Shown here piece by piece: positions 44,277 through 51,277 of a DNA stretch of 51,314 bases; within the stretch, counting starts at the first letter, position 1; every line of letters begins with the position of its first letter. The notes below the pieces were generated by a model that was not told where the DNA came from, made no database searches, and saw only the letters and a list, made by a program, of their open reading frames with translations. The DNA is from Haloarcula japonica DSM 6131 (GTDB lineage Archaea > Halobacteriota > Halobacteria > Halobacteriales > Haloarculaceae). The position numbers and the translations under genes were made by a program. The DNA lies in the NCBI RefSeq assembly GCF_000336635.1, contig NZ_AOLY01000037.1, forward strand, positions 1-51,314, given 5' to 3'.

Positions 44277-45362
44277 ATGGACGACGCGCGCACGACACTG
44301 CTTGCCCTCCTTCTGTCGGTTGTGCTGACGGTTGCGGTGCTACCGACGAGCGTTGCGGGGGCACAGACGGGACAGGAGACGCTGACCGTGAATAAAGACG
44401 GGAGCGCTGATTACCGATCGATACAGGCCGCCGTGAACGCCGCCAACAGCGGTGATACTGTCGAAGTCCAACCGGGCACCTACTACGAAGCGGTCAGAGT
44501 CAACGAGAGCATCACCCTCGTCGCACCCGATCGGGCGATACTGGACGGCTCGCGGTTTGTCAATGGAACCGGCATCACGGTTGTCGGCACAGCCAACCCG
44601 AACGTCACCGGATTCACCGTACGAAACTACCGCTTTGGCGTCGCCGCCAACGGAACCAACGGGGACTGGACGCTGACCGAGACCACCGTCATAGCTGCCG
44701 ATGTCGGCGTCTACGCGCCGAACGCGAGCGGGAACTGGACCATCGAAGACGCTGCCATCGCCCGCACGACCTACAGCGGCGTGTTCGCCCGCGGGACCGG
44801 CGGCGACTGGACGATCCGCGACACCCGTTTCGTTGATGTCGGTGGCGACGGCGCAGACGTCCGGAAGTCCTCTGGCGACTGGACGGTCTCGGCGGTCGTC
44901 GTCGACCGGTCCGGCGCGGACGGGATCGACGCGTCCGGAACTTCGGGGGACTGGCGGGTTCAAGACACGGAAGTCCGACAGAGCGACACCGGCGTCAAGG
45001 CCATCGATAGCGGCGGCGACTGGACAGTGACCGATCTGACGGTCCGGCGGAGCGATACCGGCCTCGTCACCGCCTTCTCCAGCGGTGCGTGGACGGTTTC
45101 GAACGCCACGCTCGACACCCGTGATATCGGTGTGTTCGCCGCTCGAACGACCGGCGCGTGGTCGGTCAGGAACGCCACTATCGAGAGCAGCCAGCAGGGA
45201 ATCCACGCGGTCAAAACGAACGCATCGTGGATCCTCAGCGATTCGACGATCACCGTGACCGCGGAACGGAATGCCATCGGCGTTGATGCTCGGTCCGCGA
45301 GCGAAGGCTGGTCGCTTACAGATGTCACCATCGAAAGCTCCGGTATCAAGGTCGCCGAGTGA
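44277..45362 (+). CDS. Secreted beta-helix repeat protein (NosD-like)
   Basis: The 361-residue protein has a Sec-type signal peptide (hydrophobic 7-24, then PTSVAGAQT), a NosD-like right-handed beta-helix start (IQAAVNAANSGDTVEVQPGTY), and from about residue 125 some ten tandem repeats of 23-24 residues, each starting GDWT or a variant and ending in a Gly-rich turn. It is probably a surface or secreted solenoid. It ends 95 bases before tRNA-Pro. Confidence 0.85.
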   Translation: MDDARTTLLALLLSVVLTVAVLPTSVAGAQTGQETLTVNKDGSADYRSIQAAVNAANSGDTVEVQPGTYYEAVRVNESITLVAPDRAILDGSRFVNGTGITVVGTANPNVTGFTVRNYRFGVAANGTNGDWTLTETTVIAADVGVYAPNASGNWTIEDAAIARTTYSGVFARGTGGDWTIRDTRFVDVGGDGADVRKSSGDWTVSAVVVDRSGADGIDASGTSGDWRVQDTEVRQSDTGVKAIDSGGDWTVTDLTVRRSDTGLVTAFSSGAWTVSNATLDTRDIGVFAARTTGAWSVRNATIESSQQGIHAVKTNASWILSDSTITVTAERNAIGVDARSASEGWSLTDVTIESSGIKVAE

Positions 45363-45426
45363 GGGCGACGCGCCCACAGTGCTCACCCCGTCACGGGCTG
45401 GCACTCACGTCACCAAAGCGAAGCCC

Positions 45427-45436
45427 TTAATTAAAA
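45427..45436 (+). promoter_or_regulatory. TATA box of tRNA-Pro
   Basis: TTAATTAAAA lies 22-31 bases before the 5' end of the tRNA, the usual archaeal spacing. Confidence 0.6.
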
Positions 45437-45457
45437 CACCCCCCTCTCCCAGAGTAC

Positions 45458-45528
45458 GGGACCGTGGGGTAGCGGTATCCTCGGCGGATGGGGTCCGTCG
45501 GACCTGAGTTCGAATCTCGGCGGTCCCA
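45458..45528 (+). tRNA. tRNA-Pro(GGG)
   Basis: A 71-base cloverleaf folds by eye: acceptor GGGACCG/CGGTCCC (7 perfect pairs), anticodon stem GGCGG/CCGTC with anticodon GGG at 45490-45492 behind T33, T-stem CTGAG/CTCGG around TTCGAAT, discriminator A45528. There is no encoded CCA and no intron. Its 3' part (45516-45528) is also part of the element's attachment core, so integration has rebuilt rather than destroyed the gene. Confidence 0.95.
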
Positions 45529-45534
45529 CTTCAA
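45516..45534 (+). repeat. Attachment site attL
   Basis: CTCGGCGGTCCCACTTCAA covers the 3' half of the T-stem, the acceptor 3' strand, the discriminator and six bases beyond. It is identical to 51124-51142. Confidence 0.92.
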
Positions 45535-45550
45535 CTTCTACCAGATGCCG

Positions 45551-45570
45551 ACACCTGTACGCTTAGGTGT
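45551..45570. repeat. Inverted repeat beside attL
   Basis: ACACCT (45551-45556) and AGGTGT (45565-45570) are separated by 8 bases, 17 bases inside the element. It could be an integrase arm-binding site or an RNA hairpin. Confidence 0.3.
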
Positions 45571-45652
45571 GCGAACGGTCAACTTCCTTCGCGTATTCGG
45601 CTGAAATTTAGTCGTTCTTTAAATACCGCTGAGAACCATAAGAAGTCTGTCA

Positions 45653-45668
45653 AGAAGCTACGGCTTCT
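45653..45668 (+). promoter_or_regulatory. Hairpin with UACG tetraloop
   Basis: AGAAGC-TACG-GCTTCT forms a 6-pair stem with a C(UACG)G loop, one of the most stable RNA tetraloops. It lies about 30-45 bases after a TATA-like TTTAAATA at 45618-45625, so it could sit at the 5' end of a transcript covering the zinc-ribbon gene. Confidence 0.4.
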
Positions 45669-45814
45669 GATCGAAATTCGGCGTCGTCAGCAGTGGCCGT
45701 ATCCACCCTGTGCGTTCGTTCCTGCAAGCCGACTCGTCGAGAACGGTGCGACTGATGCAGAGGTGCGCCGTGCAGTCCAAGCAGTCGACGACGAACTCGT
45801 TCGAGGTGGTTCCG

Positions 45815-46132
45815 ATGAGTGATGCAGAGAACCACGTAGAGCCGCCTGAGGACGGCGACGAGAGCGAGATACCGAACTCCGGCCCAAGCCCGGCAAGACG
45901 TGGTGCAACCCCTGACAACCTGCCAGAGGAACACAGGCCAAACCTCCCACACGTCGCGGATGGCGAGAGTACCGACTGGTCGCAGTACACGGCCTATCGG
46001 TGCTGCATCTGCCAAGACAACTGCATCAACAAGATCGACTCGGACTACGCTCGGGCGAGAGAGTGCCGCCACTGCTACGCAGTTCCGGCACTCGACCGAC
46101 ACAGTACCCACGACCCGGCGCTTGATCGGTAA
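45815..46132 (+). CDS. Small zinc-ribbon protein of the element
   Basis: The 105-residue protein has an acidic, proline-rich first half (DAENHVEPPEDGDESE) and a zinc-ribbon-like second half with CCICQDNC near 69-76 and CRHC near 91-94. It resembles small plasmid-borne zinc proteins that often accompany replication genes. The frame could begin at an upstream GTG (45710), but the ATG at 45815 overlaps the stop of the split gene and the composition changes there. A perfect hairpin begins at its stop codon. Confidence 0.7.
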   Translation: MSDAENHVEPPEDGDESEIPNSGPSPARRGATPDNLPEEHRPNLPHVADGESTDWSQYTAYRCCICQDNCINKIDSDYARARECRHCYAVPALDRHSTHDPALDR

Positions 46133-46410
46133 CTCCTCTGTCCGACCATGTGCCGAGGAGAGGACAGAGGAGTACCCGCCGTAGGTAGCCGACCCACCGA
46201 CCGACCAACCCAGTGTGTCGGCGGCTCGACCCCACGAGTTCGCGCTCCGGGAGAGGAAACCCCCCTTGCGGGGGTTGACTCGACCTCGCAGCTGCGCGTG
46301 TCTGCCAGCCCCCACAGCCCACCGAAAGCGAGGGCGCGGGAGAGCTGGTACGCCCGGCAGCGCAGCGGAGCGAGCAGCCCGGACCGGGCCGCGAGCGCCA
46401 ATCGCGGCCC
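46132..46410. other. Hairpin-rich candidate replication origin
   Basis: The 422-base gap between the zinc-ribbon gene and rep has no convincing gene but three perfect inverted repeats: ACTCCTCTGTCC/GGACAGAGGAGT (46132-46143 and 46162-46173, 12 pairs, 18-base loop), AACCCCC/GGGGGTT (46258-46264 and 46270-46276, 7 pairs) and GGGCCGCGA/TCGCGGCCC (46386-46394 and 46402-46410, 9 pairs, 7-base loop). Position just upstream of a HUH Rep suggests the double-strand or single-strand origin; the first hairpin could also end the upstream transcript. Confidence 0.5.
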
Positions 46411-46554
46411 GCACCTGCTCGACCAGCCGGAAGCGGCCCCTTGCGGGTCGACCCGGAAGCCCGAGCGTTTCCCCCGAACCCGGCGGGTGAGGGGAATCGT
46501 TATCGCGTTCACCTGTCCGACCAATGCTGTTTCTGCCTCTGCGGGGTCCCACGA

Positions 46555-48396
46555 ATGACGTGCCGTGTGGACCCGCCCGGACACCTGGGCGGCCTCGACC
46601 TCGCCGATAGATGTAACACTCCCGTCTTAGCAGACCTTCTGGAAGAGCGCGATCTCCTCGGCCACGGCCAGTTGCTCGACGGAACACTGACCGAACGCGA
46701 TGAAGACCGCGTACGCATTGCGAAGTTCATTGCGGCGCATCCAGAGGGTACGCCGCTGTCGCACGTCGTTTCGTATGCTGTGAAGGGAGTGTCGCCAGAG
46801 ACGTGTGAGCGCGTCGACGGCTCGGACCCGGATTACCAGTTTGCATACCGTTTCATCGACGACCTTGTAGCCCCCGACGACCCGTACGTGCGGAAATCCC
46901 GGTCGTCAGGCGTTCTTTTCGTGACCCCGACACTGCGGCTTCTTGACTTGATTACAGAAGGCATTACTCAAACAACCCAGACAGAGGGCCTAACGTACGA
47001 CCGCGAGTTTCTGCGTAATTACCTCTCACGCGTGGATTTTGTGGATGATGACCTGCGCGAGTTGCTGAAGGACGGTTTTACATCCTACCTGAACCGCATC
47101 AAAGATTACAAACTGCTGTTCGATGTCCACTTCGTCGACCGGCGCGGAGGCGGATCAACACAGCGGATGACGAAGGACTACAAGACCCGGTTCAACGACC
47201 AGGGCCGCGTTTCCAAGCAGTTCGCACGGTTTAATGATGCACTCGAATACGGCTACGAAAACGCTGAGAACGCTGTGCTGGTGACGCTGACGACCGACCC
47301 GAAGCGCCAAGACTCGCTGCTTGACGGAATAGATTCGATAAACGAGAACTTCAACCGGCTGTTGTCGTATTTCGATTCGGACCCGTCGACGAAAGCCGAT
47401 ACCCGCGACCCGGATGTACCCGGTTGGCGTCCTGACCTCGACGACGACGTGACTGGGCGACCGCGTGACCGACCGGACTACATCAAGGCGCTGGAGTTCA
47501 CTGAGAAGGGATACCCGCACCTGCATGTGCTGTTTTTCGACGTGCCGACCCGTGAGAAAGACGGACTGCCGTGGCTGTGCGACAAGCCGGAAGTAGCCGC
47601 GAAATGGGCCGACTACGGCCAAGGCGAGATCGTCGACGTGTACCCGCTGACGTACCGCGATGACCTCGACGAGCTGGAACCAGAGTTCCAGAGCGACGAG
47701 GGCTTCGTCGACTGGTACAGGTTCGGCGACCACGATCACGGCGAAGAGTGGGTCCGAGAACGGACCCGCTCGCATGAGTTGATAGAGTTCGGCGACGACG
47801 GCCACGAAATGGAGTCAACGGCTGGCGCGTATCTCGGAAAGTACCTGAGCGCGACGTTCGGCTCGCTGCTCGACGCGACGGAGTCCTTCGAGCAGGGCGA
47901 CGACGACCGAGAGACGTACGCGGACAAAGCGGCGACGTGGAAGCTTGCGCTGTACTGGGCGACGAACCGACGGTTCTGGTCTTGCTCGGAGTCGATTACG
48001 GAAGGAATCGACCCGAACGACCACTTGCAAGACCCGGATGTGCGCGAAGCCGTGCGCTGGTGTTCGCTTGACTCAGTGCAAGCTGCAAGCGAGAGCGAGA
48101 TACGCGACGATCTCGCACGTCGGCAGTGGGACGACCTCGACGATCTCGACGCCGCCGTAGAGCGGGCGATTTCTGATGTAGAACAGCCACAGGTGCGTTC
48201 AACACTGCCGGAAGAGGCCTCATTCAGGTGTATTGTGGACTACATCGGTGCTTATGCGTACTGGGACCTCCCGAGTAGCGAGTTAGCCGATGGTTCGTAT
48301 GTCATCGAAACCACCGAGAACTATGTTGCTGATGACGACAGCTTGCCGATTGTCGACCGTGAGAACGACCCGCCAATAGTCGACGTGTGGTATTGA
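46555..48396 (+). CDS. Rolling-circle replication initiator (HUH Rep)
   Basis: The 613-residue protein has all three rolling-circle motifs: motif I VLVTLTTDPKR near 241-251, motif II HLH at 322-324 (GYPHLHVLFFD) for the metal ion, and motif III with Tyr426 and Tyr430 (AGAYLGKYLS), one being the nicking tyrosine. About 200 N-terminal residues precede motif I and about 180 follow motif III, making it larger than the small pGRB-type Reps. The ATG at 46555 is used; the frame is open from a TTG at 46441, but that extension is cysteine-rich and unlike the rest. Confidence 0.9.
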   Translation: MTCRVDPPGHLGGLDLADRCNTPVLADLLEERDLLGHGQLLDGTLTERDEDRVRIAKFIAAHPEGTPLSHVVSYAVKGVSPETCERVDGSDPDYQFAYRFIDDLVAPDDPYVRKSRSSGVLFVTPTLRLLDLITEGITQTTQTEGLTYDREFLRNYLSRVDFVDDDLRELLKDGFTSYLNRIKDYKLLFDVHFVDRRGGGSTQRMTKDYKTRFNDQGRVSKQFARFNDALEYGYENAENAVLVTLTTDPKRQDSLLDGIDSINENFNRLLSYFDSDPSTKADTRDPDVPGWRPDLDDDVTGRPRDRPDYIKALEFTEKGYPHLHVLFFDVPTREKDGLPWLCDKPEVAAKWADYGQGEIVDVYPLTYRDDLDELEPEFQSDEGFVDWYRFGDHDHGEEWVRERTRSHELIEFGDDGHEMESTAGAYLGKYLSATFGSLLDATESFEQGDDDRETYADKAATWKLALYWATNRRFWSCSESITEGIDPNDHLQDPDVREAVRWCSLDSVQAASESEIRDDLARRQWDDLDDLDAAVERAISDVEQPQVRSTLPEEASFRCIVDYIGAYAYWDLPSSELADGSYVIETTENYVADDDSLPIVDRENDPPIVDVWY

Positions 48397-48400
48397 GCTG

Positions 48401-48408
48401 TTTTTTAA
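48401..48408 (+). terminator. T-tract after rep
   Basis: TTTTTTAA lies 5 bases after the rep stop. An oligo-T run directly after a stop is the usual archaeal terminator. The gene on the other strand converges here. Confidence 0.45.
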
Positions 48409-48416
48409 TTGAATAT

Positions 48417-49133
48417 CTAAAGAGGCAACTGAAGATAAAAATCCATAGAATAAGACAGTATACTGAAAATGCCAGTTTGGTACAACAAAGAAGCGAGTGC
48501 AACTAAAGCACCCAATATAGCAAAACGTTGCGGCCACGGTTCGTATTCCTCAACCACTGATTTCACGTGTATTTCTACTGTTGAAGACTCTTGGAAGGAG
48601 TCTAGTGTCCCACTATAAAGAAAAATAAATTGGAAATCATAATTTCCAGATTCAGCCTCTTCAGAAATATCTAATTCAATTTCCAGTGGTGCGTGGTCTC
48701 CCCAATCACCTTCTGAAATGATCGTTGGGTAAACTCGATCTTCAGCGTTTTCTCCGGGAGGAGATTCAAATGCTGGACTGTCAAAGAATATGAATTCAGA
48801 TGGATACATCGTACTTACATTAGCTTCTATATTATGCACAAAATGATTATTTTCTTCAAGAGCAGGTGCACCATATGAGATATTATCATCTTCATCTACA
48901 TGTAGTGGTACTGATATTGTTCCCCCGCTATCGGAGAGCAGAGAATCATAATCCACGAACGCTGTCATTTTAAATCGTTCAATTTCGCCATATCCAGTAA
49001 AGTAAACGCTAAACTTTGCTGTGCCACCTTTAGAAACGGAGACTCTTTTTGTTGAAGTGACAATTTGATAGTTCGGTTTAGTTGTAGGGACCCTTCGTTG
49101 TGGCCTTGCTTGAAATATGGTATTGTCGCTCAC
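48417..49133 (-). CDS. AT-rich element cargo protein with C-terminal membrane anchor
   Basis: The 238-residue protein has no recognised family. Residues about 25-185 are beta-rich (SVSKGGTAKFSVYFTG, LEIELDISEEAESGNYDF), like an Ig-type domain. Residues about 200-230 hold two hydrophobic stretches (FAILGALVALASLLY, IFSILSYSM) that anchor the C-terminus, with no N-terminal signal, so the main domain may stay in the cytosol. Base use is far richer in A and T than the rest of the window, a sign of recent transfer. The TATA-like ATTAATATATA at about 49155-49168 fits a leaderless GTG at 49133. Confidence 0.65.
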   Translation of the reverse strand: MSDNTIFQARPQRRVPTTKPNYQIVTSTKRVSVSKGGTAKFSVYFTGYGEIERFKMTAFVDYDSLLSDSGGTISVPLHVDEDDNISYGAPALEENNHFVHNIEANVSTMYPSEFIFFDSPAFESPPGENAEDRVYPTIISEGDWGDHAPLEIELDISEEAESGNYDFQFIFLYSGTLDSFQESSTVEIHVKSVVEEYEPWPQRFAILGALVALASLLYQTGIFSILSYSMDFYLQLPL

Positions 49134-49222
49134 GGAATAGATTACCCGGTGGTGATATATATTAATAATGTTGATAGTGTAATCCCGGTGCTTCGGGTTG
49201 TATCGGTAAGTGTTCGGTGAGT

Positions 49223-49259
49223 GAGTCCCCGATACGAAACCGACGACCGAGTCCCCGAT
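49223..49259. repeat. 11-bp direct repeats between cargo and wHTH genes
   Basis: GAGTCCCCGAT occurs at 49223-49233 and 49249-49259, start to start 26 bases. It sits just 3' of the wHTH gene and upstream of the cargo promoter, so it may be a regulator site. Confidence 0.4.
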
Positions 49260-49270
49260 GGGAGAACGTA

Positions 49271-49483
49271 CTATCCGTCGTCAGTCCACCAGACCCAACT
49301 ACGACCGGCCTGCTTACCGTTGATACGGCCTTCGGAGCGGAGTTCCTTTAGTCGTACTTGTGTTGCATTAGATTTGATCGGGAGCTGATCGACGACTTCG
49401 TTTGTAGACAAAACGGGATCGGAAGCCTGTTCTAAAACAGCGATGATTTCTTCATCAGTCACGTCTGGTTTTCGACCCGCCAT
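49271..49483 (-). CDS. Small winged-helix DNA-binding protein
   Basis: The 70-residue protein is a single wHTH: VTDEEIIAVLEQASDPVLS, NEVVDQLPIKSNATQVRLKELRSEG as helices 2-3, then a GRINGKQAGRSWVWW wing. Such phage and plasmid proteins act as repressors. It is divergent from the integrase gene and upstream of the cargo gene on the same strand. A TATA-like TTTATTTG about 27-34 bases before the ATG makes it leaderless. Confidence 0.75.
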   Translation of the reverse strand: MAGRKPDVTDEEIIAVLEQASDPVLSTNEVVDQLPIKSNATQVRLKELRSEGRINGKQAGRSWVWWTDDG

Positions 49484-49970
49484 TGTACCGTCTATCGGTT
49501 GTATGCGTCAAATAAACTCTGGTCTGCGGTATTATTATGATTAGGCCCATTACAGGTTTAGAAACCATTATTGTGTTACAGACTGATTTGTAGTTACGGA
49601 GGTCACACGGACTGCTGCAACAGTTCGGAAAACGCGGACCCGGTGCTGCAACACCGGCCCGCTGTGGCTCCCGTGAACCAGCCACGGAAGCATGTTAGCG
49701 AAAACAACCGCGAGGATTAAACCCCTCGCTCGACCCCGCCGGAGGTTGTCCGGTAGTCGTGTTAGTTTCTCAAGAGTGGATTCAGAAAGCCGGATAAACG
49801 CAGTAATCAGTGGGCCTAGCCCCACGGTTCCACTTTCACCCCACCGAGACGGTCCGGTTTATACGTCCAATCAGCAGTCACGAGTGGATGACTGCCCCGT
49901 CAAATCTGAAATCGGATTCGCTCGTCCGCCGTCGAATCAGTACCGGATGCCCCGTCCGAGGGGGACACCG
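49484..49970. other. Regulatory spacer before the integrase, 487 bases
   Basis: No gene is supported; open frames here (for example 49692 in frame with the integrase) lack protein-like composition. It contains the inverted repeats GGTTT/AAACC (49556-49567), two hairpins sharing the loop CTGCAA (49612-49657), and a nested pair ACAACC/GGTTGT (49704-49709 and 49744-49749) around GCGAGG/CCTCGC (49710-49715 and 49724-49729). Confidence 0.55.
49612..49657. repeat. Two hairpins with identical CTGCAA loops
   Basis: ACTG-CTGCAA-CAGT (49612-49625) and CCGGTG-CTGCAA-CACCGG (49640-49657) share the 10-base sequence TGCTGCAACA, 30 bases apart from start to start (about three helical turns). They lie between the wHTH and integrase genes and are candidate sites for the wHTH protein or the integrase. 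Confidence 0.5.
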
Positions 49971-51047
49971 ATGAGTGACGATCTCCAACCGCTTGCCCCG
50001 CGGCAAGCACTGGAGATGTGGATAGACCGGCAGAAAGCCGAGAAAGCCGACGAGACGGTTCAGAGTTACTACTACCGCGTTCGGCAGTTCGTCGACTGGC
50101 TCGACGAAGAGGGCATCGACAACCTGAACGACCTCACCGGGCGCGACGTGTTCCGGTACGACTCCGACCGCCGTGCTGACGGGCTGACGAAGAACGCCCT
50201 GAACACGCAACTCGGGACGATCAAACTGTTTCTGGACTTCTGCGTCGACGTAGAAGCTGTTCCGCCGGTACTGCCCGCGAAAGTCGACGTGCCGACCCTC
50301 TCGAAGGCAGAACGAGCGAACGAAGAGAAACTGACGGCGAACCGTGCTGAAACGATTCTGCACAAGCTGGAACAGTTCGACTACGCCAGCCGCGACCACA
50401 TGCTGTTCGCGCTGGCGTGGCATACTGGTGCTCGACTCGGTGCGCTTCGTGCGCTTGACCTGGACGACTGCTACCTGACCGACGACGATCTCGACCGACT
50501 GGCCCACCGGGACGGACTCACCGATGAGGAAATCAACCAGTTCGACGTTCCATTCGTCTACTTCCGCCACCGGCCTGAGACGGACACACCGCTGAAGAAT
50601 CAGGAGGATGGTGAGCGTCCGGTCGGCCTGTCCGAAGAGATCGGGCAGCTGCTCGAAGACTACATCGAAGTGACCCGTGTCGAGGTCGAGGACGAACACG
50701 AGCGCAAGCCGCTGTTCTCCAGCAAGCGCGGAACCGGTCGAATGTCGAAGGGCGCGATTCGTTCGCGGTTCAACATCGTCACCCAGCCGTGCCGTTTCGG
50801 GACGTGTCCCCACGACCGCGATACGGACACCTGCGAGGCGCTGGACCACGGTTATGAATCGCGTTGCCCGTCGGCCCGTTCTCCGCACCGGATACGGACT
50901 GGTTCGATTACGCATCACCGTGATGAAGGCTGGCCGCCGGAGGTGCTGGCCGAGCGTGTGAACGCGACTCCAGAGGTCATTCGCACGCATTACGACCAGC
51001 CGGACCTGCTGAAGCGGATGGAATCGCGCCGTAGCTACATCGACTAA
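49971..51047 (+). CDS. int: Tyrosine recombinase/integrase of the element
   Basis: The 358-residue protein has a SAM-like N-terminal domain (about 15-110, YYYRVRQFVDWLDEEGIDNL) and a catalytic domain with Arg155 (HTGARLGALRALD), His306-x-x-Arg309 (SPHRIR), His315 or His316 and nucleophile Tyr341 (IRTHYDQP). A four-cysteine cluster (Cys274, 279, 288, 299) just before His306 is not in typical XerC/D proteins. It resembles from memory the SNJ2-type haloarchaeal integrases. The gene runs toward attR and ends 76 bases before it. ATG at 49971 is preferred; 49947 is possible. Confidence 0.9.
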   Translation: MSDDLQPLAPRQALEMWIDRQKAEKADETVQSYYYRVRQFVDWLDEEGIDNLNDLTGRDVFRYDSDRRADGLTKNALNTQLGTIKLFLDFCVDVEAVPPVLPAKVDVPTLSKAERANEEKLTANRAETILHKLEQFDYASRDHMLFALAWHTGARLGALRALDLDDCYLTDDDLDRLAHRDGLTDEEINQFDVPFVYFRHRPETDTPLKNQEDGERPVGLSEEIGQLLEDYIEVTRVEVEDEHERKPLFSSKRGTGRMSKGAIRSRFNIVTQPCRFGTCPHDRDTDTCEALDHGYESRCPSARSPHRIRTGSITHHRDEGWPPEVLAERVNATPEVIRTHYDQPDLLKRMESRRSYID

Positions 51048-51067
51048 CCGCAGTTCACAGAGTACCC

Positions 51068-51217
51068 ATGAGTCACAACCACGACAACCCACGGATGAAC
51101 GAATCTAGAGACGAACCGCGGCACTCGGCGGTCCCACTTCAAAATTTTACGCAGGGAATACGACTGAACAGCAGTGGTCTCATGTCGACAGCGGGGGCTG
51201 GCTGCCACAGTGATTGA
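51068..51217 (+). pseudogene. 5' part of the gene split by integration
   Basis: An ATG 20 bases after the integrase stop opens a hydrophilic frame (MSHNHDNPRMNESRDEPRHS) that reads through the att core in the frame continued at 45535. In the integrated state it runs instead into host DNA and stops at 51215-51217 after 49 codons, 24 of them host-derived. Confidence 0.5.
51124..51142 (+). repeat. Attachment site attR
   Basis: Identical to 45516-45534 over 19 bases; the next base differs on each side. The host sequence continues from 51143 to the adapter. Confidence 0.92.
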
Positions 51218-51277
51218 CTGAAGCATCAATCAGACAGCGAAGGCGGAAGCAGGCAAGGTCTGACAGGAATTGTGAGG

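Larger units (their letters stand above)
45535..45822 (+). pseudogene. 3' part of a gene split by integration
   Basis: This frame has no ATG, GTG or TTG and is open back into the att core; the first stop upstream (45505) is in the tRNA. Its last 40 codons look protein-coding (AFVPASRLVENGATDAEVRR, then AVQAVDDELVRGGSDE). The TGA at 45820-45822 overlaps the ATG of the zinc-ribbon gene in an ATGAGTGA arrangement, typical of coupled genes. Joined at the 19-bp core to the frame from ATG 51068 it makes one 120-residue protein: 25 codons from the right end, then 95 from here. The middle, near 45540-45640, looks less protein-like. Confidence 0.55.
45516..51142. mobile_element. 5.6-kb integrated plasmid-like element in tRNA-Pro
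   Basis: A 19-bp direct repeat bounds the element at 45516-45534 and 51124-51142; the bases next to the repeat on both sides differ, so the core is exactly 19 bp. The excised circle would be 5608 bp. Contents in order: 3' part of a split gene, zinc-ribbon protein, hairpin-rich origin candidate, HUH Rep, AT-rich membrane-anchored cargo (minus), wHTH (minus), tyrosine integrase, 5' part of the split gene. No capsid, spike or packaging gene is seen, which favours a plasmid over a pleolipovirus-type provirus. Confidence 0.9.

Noticed and set aside
45710-45814. Extension of the zinc-ribbon protein to a GTG
   Set aside because: The other frame over the same bases looks more like protein and ends in an ATGAGTGA overlap with the ATG at 45815.
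46258-46276. C/G-run hairpin as a stand-alone terminator
   Set aside because: No T-tract follows; kept only as part of the origin candidate.
46441-46554. 38-codon N-terminal extension of Rep from a TTG
   Set aside because: Cysteine-rich and unlike the rest; lies in the hairpin-rich origin region.
49568-49825. 85-codon minus-strand frame in the integrase spacer
   Set aside because: Covers the twin hairpins and nested repeats; Arg/Val-rich shadow composition, no promoter.
49692-49970. N-terminal extension of the integrase
   Set aside because: Ser/Arg/Pro-rich with no domain; the fold and acidic composition begin at the ATG at 49971, and the region is filled with inverted repeats.
45516-51142. 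Provirus of the pleolipovirus type
   Set aside because: The integrase type fits, but no spike, small membrane protein or packaging ATPase gene is present.
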